Assembly (NCBI GenBank): GCA_015522395.1
Contig: WAMH01000191.1
Coordinates: forward strand, 1-10,111
Length of the DNA stretch: 10,111 nt
Source: Thermococcus sp.
Lineage (GTDB): Archaea; Methanobacteriota_B; Thermococci; Thermococcales; Thermococcaceae
Direction: 5' to 3'
Below, in pieces: positions 1-6,507 of this stretch. The translations under genes were made by a program, and so were the position numbers. The notes beneath the pieces are model-generated. The model ran no database searches and was not told the origin of the DNA. It saw only the letters and a list, made by a program, of their open reading frames with translations. Every line of letters starts with the position of its first letter. The first letter of the stretch is position 1.

Positions 1-417
1 AACCTGAAGAGCAGGAACGGCTGGGCGCAGGTTGACAAGGAGTTCCTCCTGAAGGAGAACCCCGACTACATCTTCATCGACGAGGGCGGCCTTAAGATAA
101 TCCTGAGCGACTACAGGAGCAACCCGGACTTCTACACCTCCCTCAAGGCGGTGAAGGACGGGCACGTCTACGGGGTTTTACCTTACAACTTCTACAACAC
201 CAACATCGGGATAGCGATAGCAGACGCCTACTACATCGGGAAGGTCGTCTACCCTGAGCGCTTCAAGGACATCGACCCCGTTAAGAAGGCCAACGAAATC
301 CTTCAGTTCCTCGACGGAAAGCCCGTCTACAGCGAACTTGCCAAGGAGTTCGGAGGTTTCGGAATGATAAACCTCGCCAGCGGAAACGTGACCTACGGAC
401 TGCCCACCAACCCGTGA
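1..417 (+). CDS. Iron/metal-chelate ABC transporter substrate-binding protein, C-terminal part (5' end outside window)
   Basis: The frame is open from base 1 and ends at TGA 415-417, giving the last 138 residues of a protein that starts before the window. Lines such as PYNFYNTNIGIAIADAYYIGK and YPERFKDIDPVKKANEI resemble the C-terminal lobe of archaeal periplasmic-binding proteins of the FepB/BtuF class (PF01497) usually annotated as iron ABC transporter binding proteins. As a family these are secreted or lipid-anchored and hand iron-siderophore, haem or cobalamin to a FecCD-type permease. The permease start overlaps or lies a few bases past this stop, and the ATPase follows, so this is the first visible gene of one importer operon. 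The ligand cannot be read from this fragment; iron chelate is the best guess. Signal peptide and N-lobe are not visible. Confidence 0.88.
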   Translation, partial: NLKSRNGWAQVDKEFLLKENPDYIFIDEGGLKIILSDYRSNPDFYTSLKAVKDGHVYGVLPYNFYNTNIGIAIADAYYIGKVVYPERFKDIDPVKKANEILQFLDGKPVYSELAKEFGGFGMINLASGNVTYGLPTNP

Positions 418-422
418 TGACC

Positions 423-1457
423 ATGGACTACCGGATGTACACGAGACGGCGGCTTTTCATCGGCCTCTCCCTTTTCCTTGCCCTTGTAGTCGTCTCCATG
501 CTCTCGCTCTCGCTCGGTGAGTACCATGTGTCCCTAGGGACGATCGTTGACGTCCTCTCCGGCGGCGGAAGCCCCGATGACAGGCTCGTCGTCCTCGGCA
601 TAAGACTGCCCAGGATTATCGCTGGAATCCTCGTGGGTGCTTCGATGGGCGTGGCCGGAGCCGTTCTTCAGGGCTATCTGAGGAACCCCCTCGCGACGCC
701 ATTCACGATGGGCGTCTCCCACGGGGCAATGTTTGGCGCTTCTTTGGCCATAATCCTCGGTGCCGGCTACTCCCTAAACTCAGGCCAGGTTTTCCTCAGC
801 AACCCCTACGCGGTTGTTCTCTTCGCCTTCCTGGGGGCCATAAGCGCGACGCTCGTCATACTCGCGCTGGCAAGGCTCAGGGGATTGTCGCCCGAAGCAA
901 TAGTCCTAGCTGGCGTTGCCATGAGTTCCCTCTTCGTCGCCTTAACGACCCTCGTCCAGTACTTTGCGGACGAACTCCAGCTCTCCGCGATGGTCTACTG
1001 GAGCTTCGGAAACCTCGCCAGGGCCACCTGGAGGGAAGACGGGATAATGACGGCGGCTTTCGTTCTAGTCTTCGCCTACTTCCTCCTAAGACGGTGGGAT
1101 CTCAACGCTTCAACGCTTGGCGACGACGTCGCGAAGAGCGTTGGAGTTAACATCGAGCGCGAGAGGCTGATCGGTACCCTCCTCTCGGCCTTCATAACCT
1201 CGGTGACGGTCGCCTTCGTTGGGGTGATAGGCTTCATCGGCCTGATAGCCCCCCACTCAATGAGGCTCACCGCCGGCGGTGATTACCGCTTCCTGATCCC
1301 GCTCTCGGCCCTTGCCGGTGCACTGCTCCTCGTCTCGGCCGACCTGCTCGCCAGGCTTATACTCTCACCGATGAACCTGCCCGTGGGGGTTATCACATCG
1401 TTCCTCGGGGCGCCGACGTTCATTTACCTCCTGGTGAGGATGGAGGGTAGGCGATGA
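423..1457 (+). CDS. FecCD/BtuC-family ABC transporter permease
   Basis: A polytopic membrane protein of about 344 residues, the usual size for the FecCD family (PF01032), with roughly nine or ten hydrophobic segments. Family signatures are visible: RLPRIIAGILVGASMGVAGA followed by LQGYLRNPLATP in the first third, the cytoplasmic coupling region TLGDDVAKSVGVNIERERL, then GFIGLIAPHSMRL, and the C-terminal LPVGVITSFLGAPTFIYLLVR. A homodimer would form the channel for the ligand delivered by the upstream binding protein. Start choice: the frame opens at GTG 414, with ATG 417 (overlapping the upstream TGA) and ATG 423. I chose 423 because GTGAT at 414-418 then acts as a ribosome site and the protein starts MDYRMYTRRR before the first membrane segment; ATG 417 with TGATG coupling is also possible. 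The last 4 bp overlap the ATPase start. Confidence 0.93.
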   Translation: MDYRMYTRRRLFIGLSLFLALVVVSMLSLSLGEYHVSLGTIVDVLSGGGSPDDRLVVLGIRLPRIIAGILVGASMGVAGAVLQGYLRNPLATPFTMGVSHGAMFGASLAIILGAGYSLNSGQVFLSNPYAVVLFAFLGAISATLVILALARLRGLSPEAIVLAGVAMSSLFVALTTLVQYFADELQLSAMVYWSFGNLARATWREDGIMTAAFVLVFAYFLLRRWDLNASTLGDDVAKSVGVNIERERLIGTLLSAFITSVTVAFVGVIGFIGLIAPHSMRLTAGGDYRFLIPLSALAGALLLVSADLLARLILSPMNLPVGVITSFLGAPTFIYLLVRMEGRR

Positions 1458-2191
1458 TAGAAACAAGAGGCCTTCGCTTCTCCTACAACGGCAGGGAAGT
1501 CCTTAGGGGAATAGACTTCAAAGCCAAGTCCGGGGAGTTCGTGGCTATACTCGGCCCGAACGGCGCTGGCAAGAGCACCCTCGTGAAGTGTCTGTCCGGG
1601 ATACTGAGGTGCGGGGGCGTCAGGATACTCGGCCGGCCGGTTGAGGACTACTCCCAGAGGGAACTGGCCAGGACGGTTGCCTACGTTCCCCAGAGCGCAG
1701 AGAGGAGCTTCATGACGGTCTTCGATACCGTGCTCCTCGGGAGGAAGCCCTACATGAGTCTGACACCGAGCAGGAAGGACCTGGAGACCGTTGAGGCGGT
1801 CCTCAAACGGCTCGGCATCGAGCACCTCGCTTTAAAGAGGACGAACGAGATAAGCGGCGGTGAGCTTCAGAAGGTCGGAATAGCGAGGGCTTTGGCGCAG
1901 GAAACGGAGATCCTGATAATGGACGAGCCTACCAACAACCTCGACCTGAAGAGCCAGCTGGAAGTCATGCGCCTCGCGAGGGAGTTCTCGGAGAAGGGCC
2001 TATCCGTGGTGGTCATGCACGACGTCAACCTCGCCCTCCGCTTTGCGGGAAGGTTCGTCTTCATGAAGAATGGAAAGATAGTGGCGGACGGCGGGCGGGA
2101 GATTCTGAAGCCCTCCCTCTTTCGGGAGGTTTACGGCGTCGATGTGGCAATAGAGGAGGTGAGGGGAGTTCCCCTCGTGGTGCCCCTTTAG
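1454..2191 (+). CDS. FecE/BtuD-type ABC transporter ATP-binding protein
   Basis: The 245-residue ATPase drives the importer of the two preceding genes. All nucleotide-binding motifs are intact: Walker A GPNGAGKS (34-41), Q-loop YVPQ (Gln80), signature ISGGE (133-137), Walker B ILIMDEP (153-159) with D-loop NNLD (161-164), and the H-loop histidine at 189 in VVVMHD. The signature uses ISGGE in place of LSGGQ, which is common in this subfamily. The start ATG 1454 overlaps the permease stop as ATGA, indicating translational coupling, and GGAGGGTAGG lies just upstream. The stop TAG 2189-2191 overlaps by 4 bp the stop of the convergent flavodiiron gene, so there is no room for a separate terminator between them. 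Function as an ABC importer ATPase is near certain; the ligand is inferred only from the family. Confidence 0.95.
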   Translation: MIETRGLRFSYNGREVLRGIDFKAKSGEFVAILGPNGAGKSTLVKCLSGILRCGGVRILGRPVEDYSQRELARTVAYVPQSAERSFMTVFDTVLLGRKPYMSLTPSRKDLETVEAVLKRLGIEHLALKRTNEISGGELQKVGIARALAQETEILIMDEPTNNLDLKSQLEVMRLAREFSEKGLSVVVMHDVNLALRFAGRFVFMKNGKIVADGGREILKPSLFREVYGVDVAIEEVRGVPLVVPL

Positions 2192-3417
2192 GCTGTCCAC
2201 TTCACGAGCTTCCTCACGCCCTCGCGGAGCCTCTCCTCGTCTTCTTTGGTGGGCATGCCCCTGCTCTCGACCGTATCGACGAGGTCGAACTTGCTCCTGC
2301 TGATGAGGGTCTCTATCTTCTTCGCCGCAACCCCTCCCCAGCCGAAGGCACCGACTATAAGGACCGGCTTGTCGTAGTTGGCCTTGTCTAGTATCTCGTA
2401 GAGGGCATACCTTATGCGCGGGTGTATCTCGGCCTCGTAGGTTGATGCCCCTATGATTATCGCCTCGCTGTCCGGAACCTCGCCGAGGATGTCGCTCACC
2501 GCTGGAGCTTCTTTATCGGTGAAGCGGTAGATGACCGGCTTCTTGCCGAGTTTCTCCAGCTCGTCGATAACGATGTTCATCCTCCTCTCGACGAAGCCGT
2601 ACATCGAGTCGTAGATTACGAGAACCTTGTCCTTCGTTGGAACTCCCGCTCCAACGCGCTCGTAGTACTCGAAAATCCTCTTCGGGTTCTTGCACCAGGC
2701 CAGCCCGTGGCCGGGCAGTATCATCTTGGCCTCTTCAACGATGCCGAGTTCCTTGAGCTTCTTGATGTTCTGGACGATGTACTTGTGGTAGTGCCCGATG
2801 ACGGTGACGATGTACTTCGTGACGTGCGGCAGGTACTCCTCAATTACCCTCTCGTCGCTGTCGTCTATCGTCTCCGGAATCCCGTAGCCACCGCCGGCGT
2901 CGCAACTGAAGATAAGCCTGTCCTCGACGACGTAGGTTATCATCGTGTCCGGCCAGTGGAGCCAGGGAACGGCTATGAAGCGGAAGGTCTTACCCCCTAT
3001 CTGCATCTCCTCGCCGTCCTTGACGACCTTGAAGTTCTCCACGACTTTATCACCGTAGAAGCCCTGGAGGAGGTTCCTCGCGAAGGTCGTGCCTATTATC
3101 TGCGCTCTGTAGCCGTTCTCCTCGAGGAGCTTTGGCAGAGCACCGCTATGGTCCGGTTCCGTGTGGTGGACTATGATGTGGGTTATCTCCTTCGGGTCAA
3201 CGATCTTCTTCAGCGCCTCCATGAATAGGTCCGCGTACTCGGCTTTGCTGACGTCGAAGAGAACCACCGCATTGTCAAGCTTCATCAGGTAGGCGTTGTA
3301 GGTTATGCCCTCCGGGATGTCCCAGGTGGCCTCAAAGTACCTGATCTGGTCATCGTCAACCCTGATGATGTACAGTTCGGGATCGGTGCAGAGCTGCTCA
3401 ACCCTAACGTCGACCAT
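2188..3417 (-). CDS. fprA: Flavodiiron protein (class A flavoprotein, O2/NO reductase)
   Basis: A 409-residue flavodiiron protein of the simple two-domain type. Residues 1 to about 255 form a metallo-beta-lactamase-like di-iron domain with the ligand set H85-x-E87-x-D89-H90, H154 (LHWPD), D173 (FSCDAG) and H237 (LPGHG), with spacing close to the family pattern. Residues about 263-409 are a flavodoxin-like FMN domain (YDSMYGFVER, GASTYEAEIHPRIRYAL, GAFGWGGVAAKK). Family members are cytosolic and reduce O2 to water or NO to N2O, usually with electrons from rubredoxin; no rubredoxin gene is in view. The frame is open to 3495, but GGTGAT at 3425-3420 followed by ATG 3417 and a TATA box about 35 bp upstream favour the start at 3417; ATG 3423 overlaps that ribosome site. 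It converges on the iron-type importer with a 4 bp stop overlap. Confidence 0.95.
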   Translation of the reverse strand: MVDVRVEQLCTDPELYIIRVDDDQIRYFEATWDIPEGITYNAYLMKLDNAVVLFDVSKAEYADLFMEALKKIVDPKEITHIIVHHTEPDHSGALPKLLEENGYRAQIIGTTFARNLLQGFYGDKVVENFKVVKDGEEMQIGGKTFRFIAVPWLHWPDTMITYVVEDRLIFSCDAGGGYGIPETIDDSDERVIEEYLPHVTKYIVTVIGHYHKYIVQNIKKLKELGIVEEAKMILPGHGLAWCKNPKRIFEYYERVGAGVPTKDKVLVIYDSMYGFVERRMNIVIDELEKLGKKPVIYRFTDKEAPAVSDILGEVPDSEAIIIGASTYEAEIHPRIRYALYEILDKANYDKPVLIVGAFGWGGVAAKKIETLISRSKFDLVDTVESRGMPTKEDEERLREGVRKLVKWTA

Positions 3418-3446
3418 TGGCATCACCGTAGTGAGTCCGAAAGGGC

Positions 3447-3460
3447 GGATAAAAAGGTTT
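3447..3460 (-). promoter_or_regulatory. Promoter (BRE/TATA) of the flavodiiron gene
   Basis: On the minus strand this reads GAAAACCTTTTTATCC (3462-3447), a good archaeal BRE plus TATA element. Its centre is about 35 bp from ATG 3417, placing transcription start near 3427 and leaving a leader of about 10 bases that holds the GGTGAT ribosome site. The T-rich stretch just upstream (GTTCTCTTTTC on the minus strand) may also end the preceding YwiC-like transcript. Confidence 0.65.
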
Positions 3461-3491
3461 TCATCGAAAATGGGAAGTTTGAAAAGAGAAC

Positions 3492-4250
3492 TCACTTCAG
3501 GTAGAGAACCGCCAGCGTTATGACGTAGAGCAGCATCACGCTCCTGAAGACACTCCAGCCGAGCCTTTTGATGTCGTCAATTTTGGCGACGTACGTGCTG
3601 TCCTTCAGGTTTCTGACGAGCCTTACAGTCGGCTCTATCAGTGCCAGAATAAGGTACGGGTTGTAGAGAATCACGAAAAAGGCCGGAAGCCACGCGATCA
3701 GCGGGTACTTCCTCGGGAACTTCCTGAACGCCAATTTAGTCTCAACGTAGGCCGCTCCAATCGCCTCGTAATAAGCTAAGAGGAACCAGAAGACGAACAC
3801 ATCGTAGCTGAAAGCCCTCCCAGAAACCGCTGGAGCGAACAGGGCTGGAACCGCAGGAAGGAGGTTTCCTAGGGCATAGGTGACCGGGCTCTTCCATCCT
3901 CTAGTTCTTGAGAACGCGAAGTGGAGCGCGAAGAGGACCGCGACGACGCCGAGTGGGATTAAAAGGGGATTGTCCGTGGACGGTTCGAGGATGCCCTTCC
4001 CAAACCAGTACCACGCCGGAAGGAGATATGCCAGCCCGTTGATACCGAGAGCGAGGGCCATGCCCTCAAGCCTCCACGAGCGATAGGAGTCGAAGGCGTA
4101 GTCGAACGTGAAGAACGTGATGAGTGCAGCGGTTATTCCTATGAGCCAGCCCCTCCAGTCGGCGTGGGCCAGGATTAGACCCCCTACCATCGAGAGGATT
4201 ATCGTTCCGCCCGCTCCAGGCTCCCTCGGTACCTTGAAAACCCTCCCCAT
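3492..4250 (-). CDS. YwiC-like integral membrane protein
   Basis: A 252-residue protein with about eight hydrophobic segments over its whole length and no obvious soluble domain. The N-terminal line VPREPGAGGTIILSMVGGL resembles the PREHGAWG-type start of the YwiC-like family (PF14256), a membrane family of unknown function distantly reminiscent of UbiA prenyltransferases; I see no convincing NDxxD prenyltransferase motif. Positive residues cluster in loops, for example KFPRKYP and VRLVRNLKD. The frame is open from GTG 4259, but GGTGAT (4260-4255) followed four bases later by ATG 4250 gives the best start, with a TATA box about 35 bp upstream. It lies upstream of the flavodiiron gene on the same strand, with a 74 bp gap holding that gene's own promoter, so joint function is not implied. 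The family call is moderate; no biochemical role can be assigned. Confidence 0.75.
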   Translation of the reverse strand: MGRVFKVPREPGAGGTIILSMVGGLILAHADWRGWLIGITAALITFFTFDYAFDSYRSWRLEGMALALGINGLAYLLPAWYWFGKGILEPSTDNPLLIPLGVVAVLFALHFAFSRTRGWKSPVTYALGNLLPAVPALFAPAVSGRAFSYDVFVFWFLLAYYEAIGAAYVETKLAFRKFPRKYPLIAWLPAFFVILYNPYLILALIEPTVRLVRNLKDSTYVAKIDDIKRLGWSVFRSVMLLYVITLAVLYLK

Positions 4251-4280
4251 TCTCATCACCGTTTCTCCTACATCTTCACG

Positions 4281-4292
4281 CTTAAATCCTTT
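4281..4292 (-). promoter_or_regulatory. Promoter (TATA) of the YwiC-like gene
   Basis: Minus-strand AAAAGGATTTAAG forms a BRE/TATA-like element centred near 4285, about 35 bp from ATG 4250. Predicted transcription start is near 4260, directly before the GGTGAT ribosome site. It is divergent from, and only about 25 bp away from, the plus-strand TATA box at 4315-4322, so the two may compete or share regulation. Confidence 0.55.
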
Positions 4293-4310
4293 TCTGGACG
4301 GATCCGGGGA

Positions 4311-4322
4311 GAAAAATTATAC
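4311..4322 (+). promoter_or_regulatory. Promoter (BRE/TATA) of the 152-residue orphan gene and its operon
   Basis: GAGAAAAATTATAC (4309-4322) matches an archaeal BRE plus TATA box, centred about 35 bp before ATG 4353. The predicted transcription start is near 4342, immediately before GGTGAT at 4344-4349, which serves as the ribosome site. The next two genes lie so close downstream that this is probably the promoter for all three. Confidence 0.6.
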
Positions 4323-4352
4323 GGGCTTCCGAGTAGTTTTCCCGGTGATGCC

Positions 4353-4811
4353 ATGCCCGGCTTACCCCCAATTCGAAGACCCCCACAGCCGAGCGAACCA
4401 CCAAGTGAGGAAGGCGCGGAAAAAGCTATAGAGCTCGTGAAGAAAGCCCTGCCGTTCCTCAGGCCTGGAAAGCCCATAAGAAGGCCAGACGGAATTGACG
4501 TGCCAATCCTCTACCTCGACTTCGCGATAGACAGGATGCACTTCAACCCATTGAGCGGAACTCCTCTTCCCAAGGGATTTCCCGGCCACTTTTGGGAGTT
4601 TGAATGCTCCTCCGTTGAGGAGAAAACCCGGGAAGTTCTGAAGGGGCTGAAAGTTATAGATGCCTGTGAGTTCAGGGAGCCGGAGGACTGCTGGGTCGTG
4701 CCTTTGGCATGGAAAAGCTTTATAGTCATCCACGTTCGCGTGAGCAGGGATGGAAAGGAGCTTGTGCCCGACTACGGCCTTACGGAAGAGGTGAGGAGGC
4801 ACGGACTGTAG
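4353..4811 (+). CDS. Conserved-looking hypothetical soluble protein, 152 residues
   Basis: I do not recognise a family. The first 20 residues are proline-rich (MPGLPPIRRPPQPSEPPSEE), followed by a short amphipathic helix (AEKAIELVKKALPFL) and a mixed alpha/beta region ending EEVRRHGL. There is no signal peptide and no membrane segment. Two cysteines occur at spaced sites (FECSS and DACEF) with a third in EDCWVVP, not in a recognisable metal-binding pattern. It is convincing as a gene: good TATA box, GGTGAT ribosome site three bases before ATG 4353, and codon use like its neighbours. An earlier ATG at 4348 is out of frame and overlaps the ribosome site. The stop at 4809-4811 directly abuts the open frame of the ion transporter, so the two are probably one transcript. 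An antisense open frame over almost the same interval (4362-4802) lacks such signals. Confidence 0.75.
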   Translation: MPGLPPIRRPPQPSEPPSEEGAEKAIELVKKALPFLRPGKPIRRPDGIDVPILYLDFAIDRMHFNPLSGTPLPKGFPGHFWEFECSSVEEKTREVLKGLKVIDACEFREPEDCWVVPLAWKSFIVIHVRVSRDGKELVPDYGLTEEVRRHGL

Positions 4812-4812
4812 A

Positions 4813-5898
4813 GTTAGGGAGTTCGCTAAAAGGGAGTGGTTCTTCCTTTCCCTGCTCTCACTCTACCTAGTCCTCGTTCTCCTCAACCCCTCGCTCCTTT
4901 CGAAAACGCCCGCTTTAATCGACTGGAGAAGCCTCTCGCTAATAACCTCGCTCATCATAGCTTCAAAGGCCCTCGAGCTTTCCGGGGTTTTCGTCCGGCT
5001 CTCCTCAAAGTTAATAACCCTCTCGTCCGGCTCCGAGAGGAGGATGATGCTGATTCTCCTGCCGGTCATAGCGTTCACCTCCGCGCTCATAATGAACGAC
5101 ACAGCCATGCTCGTCTTCATACCCCTGGTTGCCCTCACCTCGGAGCTTTCTGGCATAGACAAGGCCAAAGCCGTTACTCTGTCAGCCATAGCGGCCAACG
5201 CCGGCTCAGCTTTAACGCCGATAGGAAACCCGCAGAACGTCATACTCTGGCAGACCTACGGGATTTCCTTCGGGGCCTTCATCCGGGCCATGCTTCCCTT
5301 CGTCCTCCTCTGGCTTTTGCTCCTCCTCACTTTCGCCCTCTCCGTGGGGAACAGAAAGCTTGAAGTGGGGGAGATCCCTGCGGTTCCTCTAAAAAAAGGG
5401 GCACTTCTCTCAGCTTTTCTGCTTATAATAGCTGACGTTCTCCTGGCGGAGACAGGAAGGGCGCTCTGGACTTTTCCCCTGACTTTCTTCGTCGTGCTTC
5501 TCTTCTCTCGCGAAGCTTTAGTGGCCTTCGACTGGGTTTTAGTTCTCACCTTCGCGTTGATATTCGTCGACTTCGGCGAAATCTCCTCGATAGTTGCTTC
5601 CCTTGGCCTGTCCTTTCCCCACACCGGAGTTTCCCTCCTGCTCGCATCGTCTCTTTTGAGTCAGATCATAAGCAACGTTCCCGCAACGGTTCTCATCATC
5701 GGCGCAAAGCCGGAGTGGCTTCCACTGGCGGTTGGGGTGAACGCCGGGGGGACGGGTTTTATAATCGGCTCGCTGGCGAACCTCATAGCGGTCAGAATAG
5801 CCGGAGTAAGGATTAGGGACTTCCACAGGATTTCCGTGCCCTATTTCCTGGCCGCTCTCCTGCTATCGACCCTGCTCCTTGCGGGCATTGAAGGATAG
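4813..5898 (+). CDS. ArsB/SLC13-type ion transporter lacking a recognisable start codon for its N-terminus
   Basis: A polytopic membrane transporter of the ion transporter superfamily (ArsB/NhaD/CitMHS/SLC13-like). Both halves carry the diagnostic repeat: MNDTAMLVFIPL with ANAGSALTPIGNPQN in the first half and IISNVPATVLIIG with GVNAGGTGFIIGSLAN in the second. Such proteins move anions or exchange cations across the membrane; the substrate cannot be told. The problem is the start. The first ATG is at 5044, which would give 284 residues and drop the first two hydrophobic segments. The frame is open and clearly coding back to 4795 (EFAKREWFFLSLLSLYLVLVLL, then SLITSLIIASKALELSGVF), yet has no ATG, GTG or TTG there. 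The likeliest original start is the GTT at 4813, one base change from GTG, giving 361 residues. It may be a start-lost gene, use a rare start, or contain a sequence error. Confidence 0.75.
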   Translation, partial: VREFAKREWFFLSLLSLYLVLVLLNPSLLSKTPALIDWRSLSLITSLIIASKALELSGVFVRLSSKLITLSSGSERRMMLILLPVIAFTSALIMNDTAMLVFIPLVALTSELSGIDKAKAVTLSAIAANAGSALTPIGNPQNVILWQTYGISFGAFIRAMLPFVLLWLLLLLTFALSVGNRKLEVGEIPAVPLKKGALLSAFLLIIADVLLAETGRALWTFPLTFFVVLLFSREALVAFDWVLVLTFALIFVDFGEISSIVASLGLSFPHTGVSLLLASSLLSQIISNVPATVLIIGAKPEWLPLAVGVNAGGTGFIIGSLANLIAVRIAGVRIRDFHRISVPYFLAALLLSTLLLAGIEG

Positions 5899-5909
5899 GG
5901 GGTGAAAAA

Positions 5910-6470
5910 ATGGGCGGAATCGAGAGGTTGAGGTACTCAGGAATCATCGCGGGCTTAGTCTACTGGCTCTTCGTTGCATGGAGCATAAGCAGGAACCGCT
6001 GGTTCTCCTTCTTTCAGAACGCTCTGAGTAACCTCGGCGACCCGGCCAAGGCCAGCTCCCCGTAGATATACAACTGCGGTCTCATGGCAGGTTCCGTGCT
6101 TCTCCTCCTGTTCTCGCTCTATCTGATTGTGACATCGAACAACAAGCCCCAGGCGGTCGGCGGCGCCTACGTCAGCGTCTCGGCGATCTTCATGGCCCTG
6201 ATAGGCATCTTTCATGAGGGGACCAGTCCTCACGTCTTCGTCTCAGCTTACTTCTTCGTCCAGTTTTTCGCGGGTGTGTTAGTCTACGGACTGGGGAGGA
6301 AAGAGAGAATTCTAAGACACAGCTCGATTCTCCTTTTCCTCCTGGCCATTGCTGGAACGCTCCTTCCCTGGCCCGCAACGGCACTCCTGGAGACGTACGA
6401 GGTGGCCCTGCTTATGGTCTTCACCCTGCTGGTGGCATTTAAACCACCGAATAACATCTTAGAAGATTAA
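5910..6470 (+). pseudogene. DUF998-like membrane protein gene interrupted by an in-frame TAG
   Basis: A single frame runs from ATG 5910 to TAA 6468-6470 (186 codons plus stop) and is broken only by TAG at 6063-6065, codon 52. The strong ribosome site GGGGGTGA ends five bases before ATG 5910, and the gene starts 12 bases after the transporter stop, so it was built to be translated in the same operon. Both sides of the stop belong to one protein: before it RYSGIIAGLVYWLFVAWSIS and NALSNLGDP, after it IYNCGLMAGSVLLLLFSLYL and further membrane segments, about six in all. The pattern resembles DUF998 (PF06197), a membrane family of unknown function, in which an aromatic residue, often Trp, is expected at the stop position; TGG to TAG is one transition. 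Restart at ATG 6084 would give only 128 residues without a good ribosome site. Confidence 0.75.
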
Positions 6471-6507
6471 AGGGACCTCATGGGAGGTGAATAAAAGAGT
6501 TGAGAAA
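6471..6507. terminator. Short convergent gap, possible terminator region
   Basis: This 37 bp gap lies between the DUF998-like gene (plus) and the 203-residue gene (minus). Read on the minus strand it is T-rich just after the stop (TTTCTCAACTCTTTTATTCA), which suits archaeal intrinsic termination of the minus gene. It also holds a 5 bp inverted repeat ACCTC-ATGG-GAGGT (6475-6488). The GGAGGTGA at 6483-6490 looks like a ribosome site but leads into no convincing gene. Confidence 0.35.

Noticed and set aside
2707..3228. 173-codon plus-strand open frame inside the flavodiiron gene
   Set aside because: Antisense to a certain flavodiiron coding region, with composition of a codon-bias shadow and no promoter.
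4362..4802. 146-codon minus-strand open frame opposite the 152-residue gene
   Set aside because: The plus-strand frame has a TATA box, ribosome site and normal codon use; the minus frame has none of these.
4836..5363. 175-codon plus-strand open frame overlapping the transporter
   Set aside because: The transporter frame carries clear family motifs in this region; this one is rich in Pro, Arg and His and overlaps it out of frame.
6063..6065. Pyrrolysine encoded at the TAG of the DUF998-like gene
   Set aside because: Pyrrolysine is known from methylamine-using methanogens and some bacteria, not Thermococcales, and the family expects an aromatic residue here; nonsense mutation is simpler.
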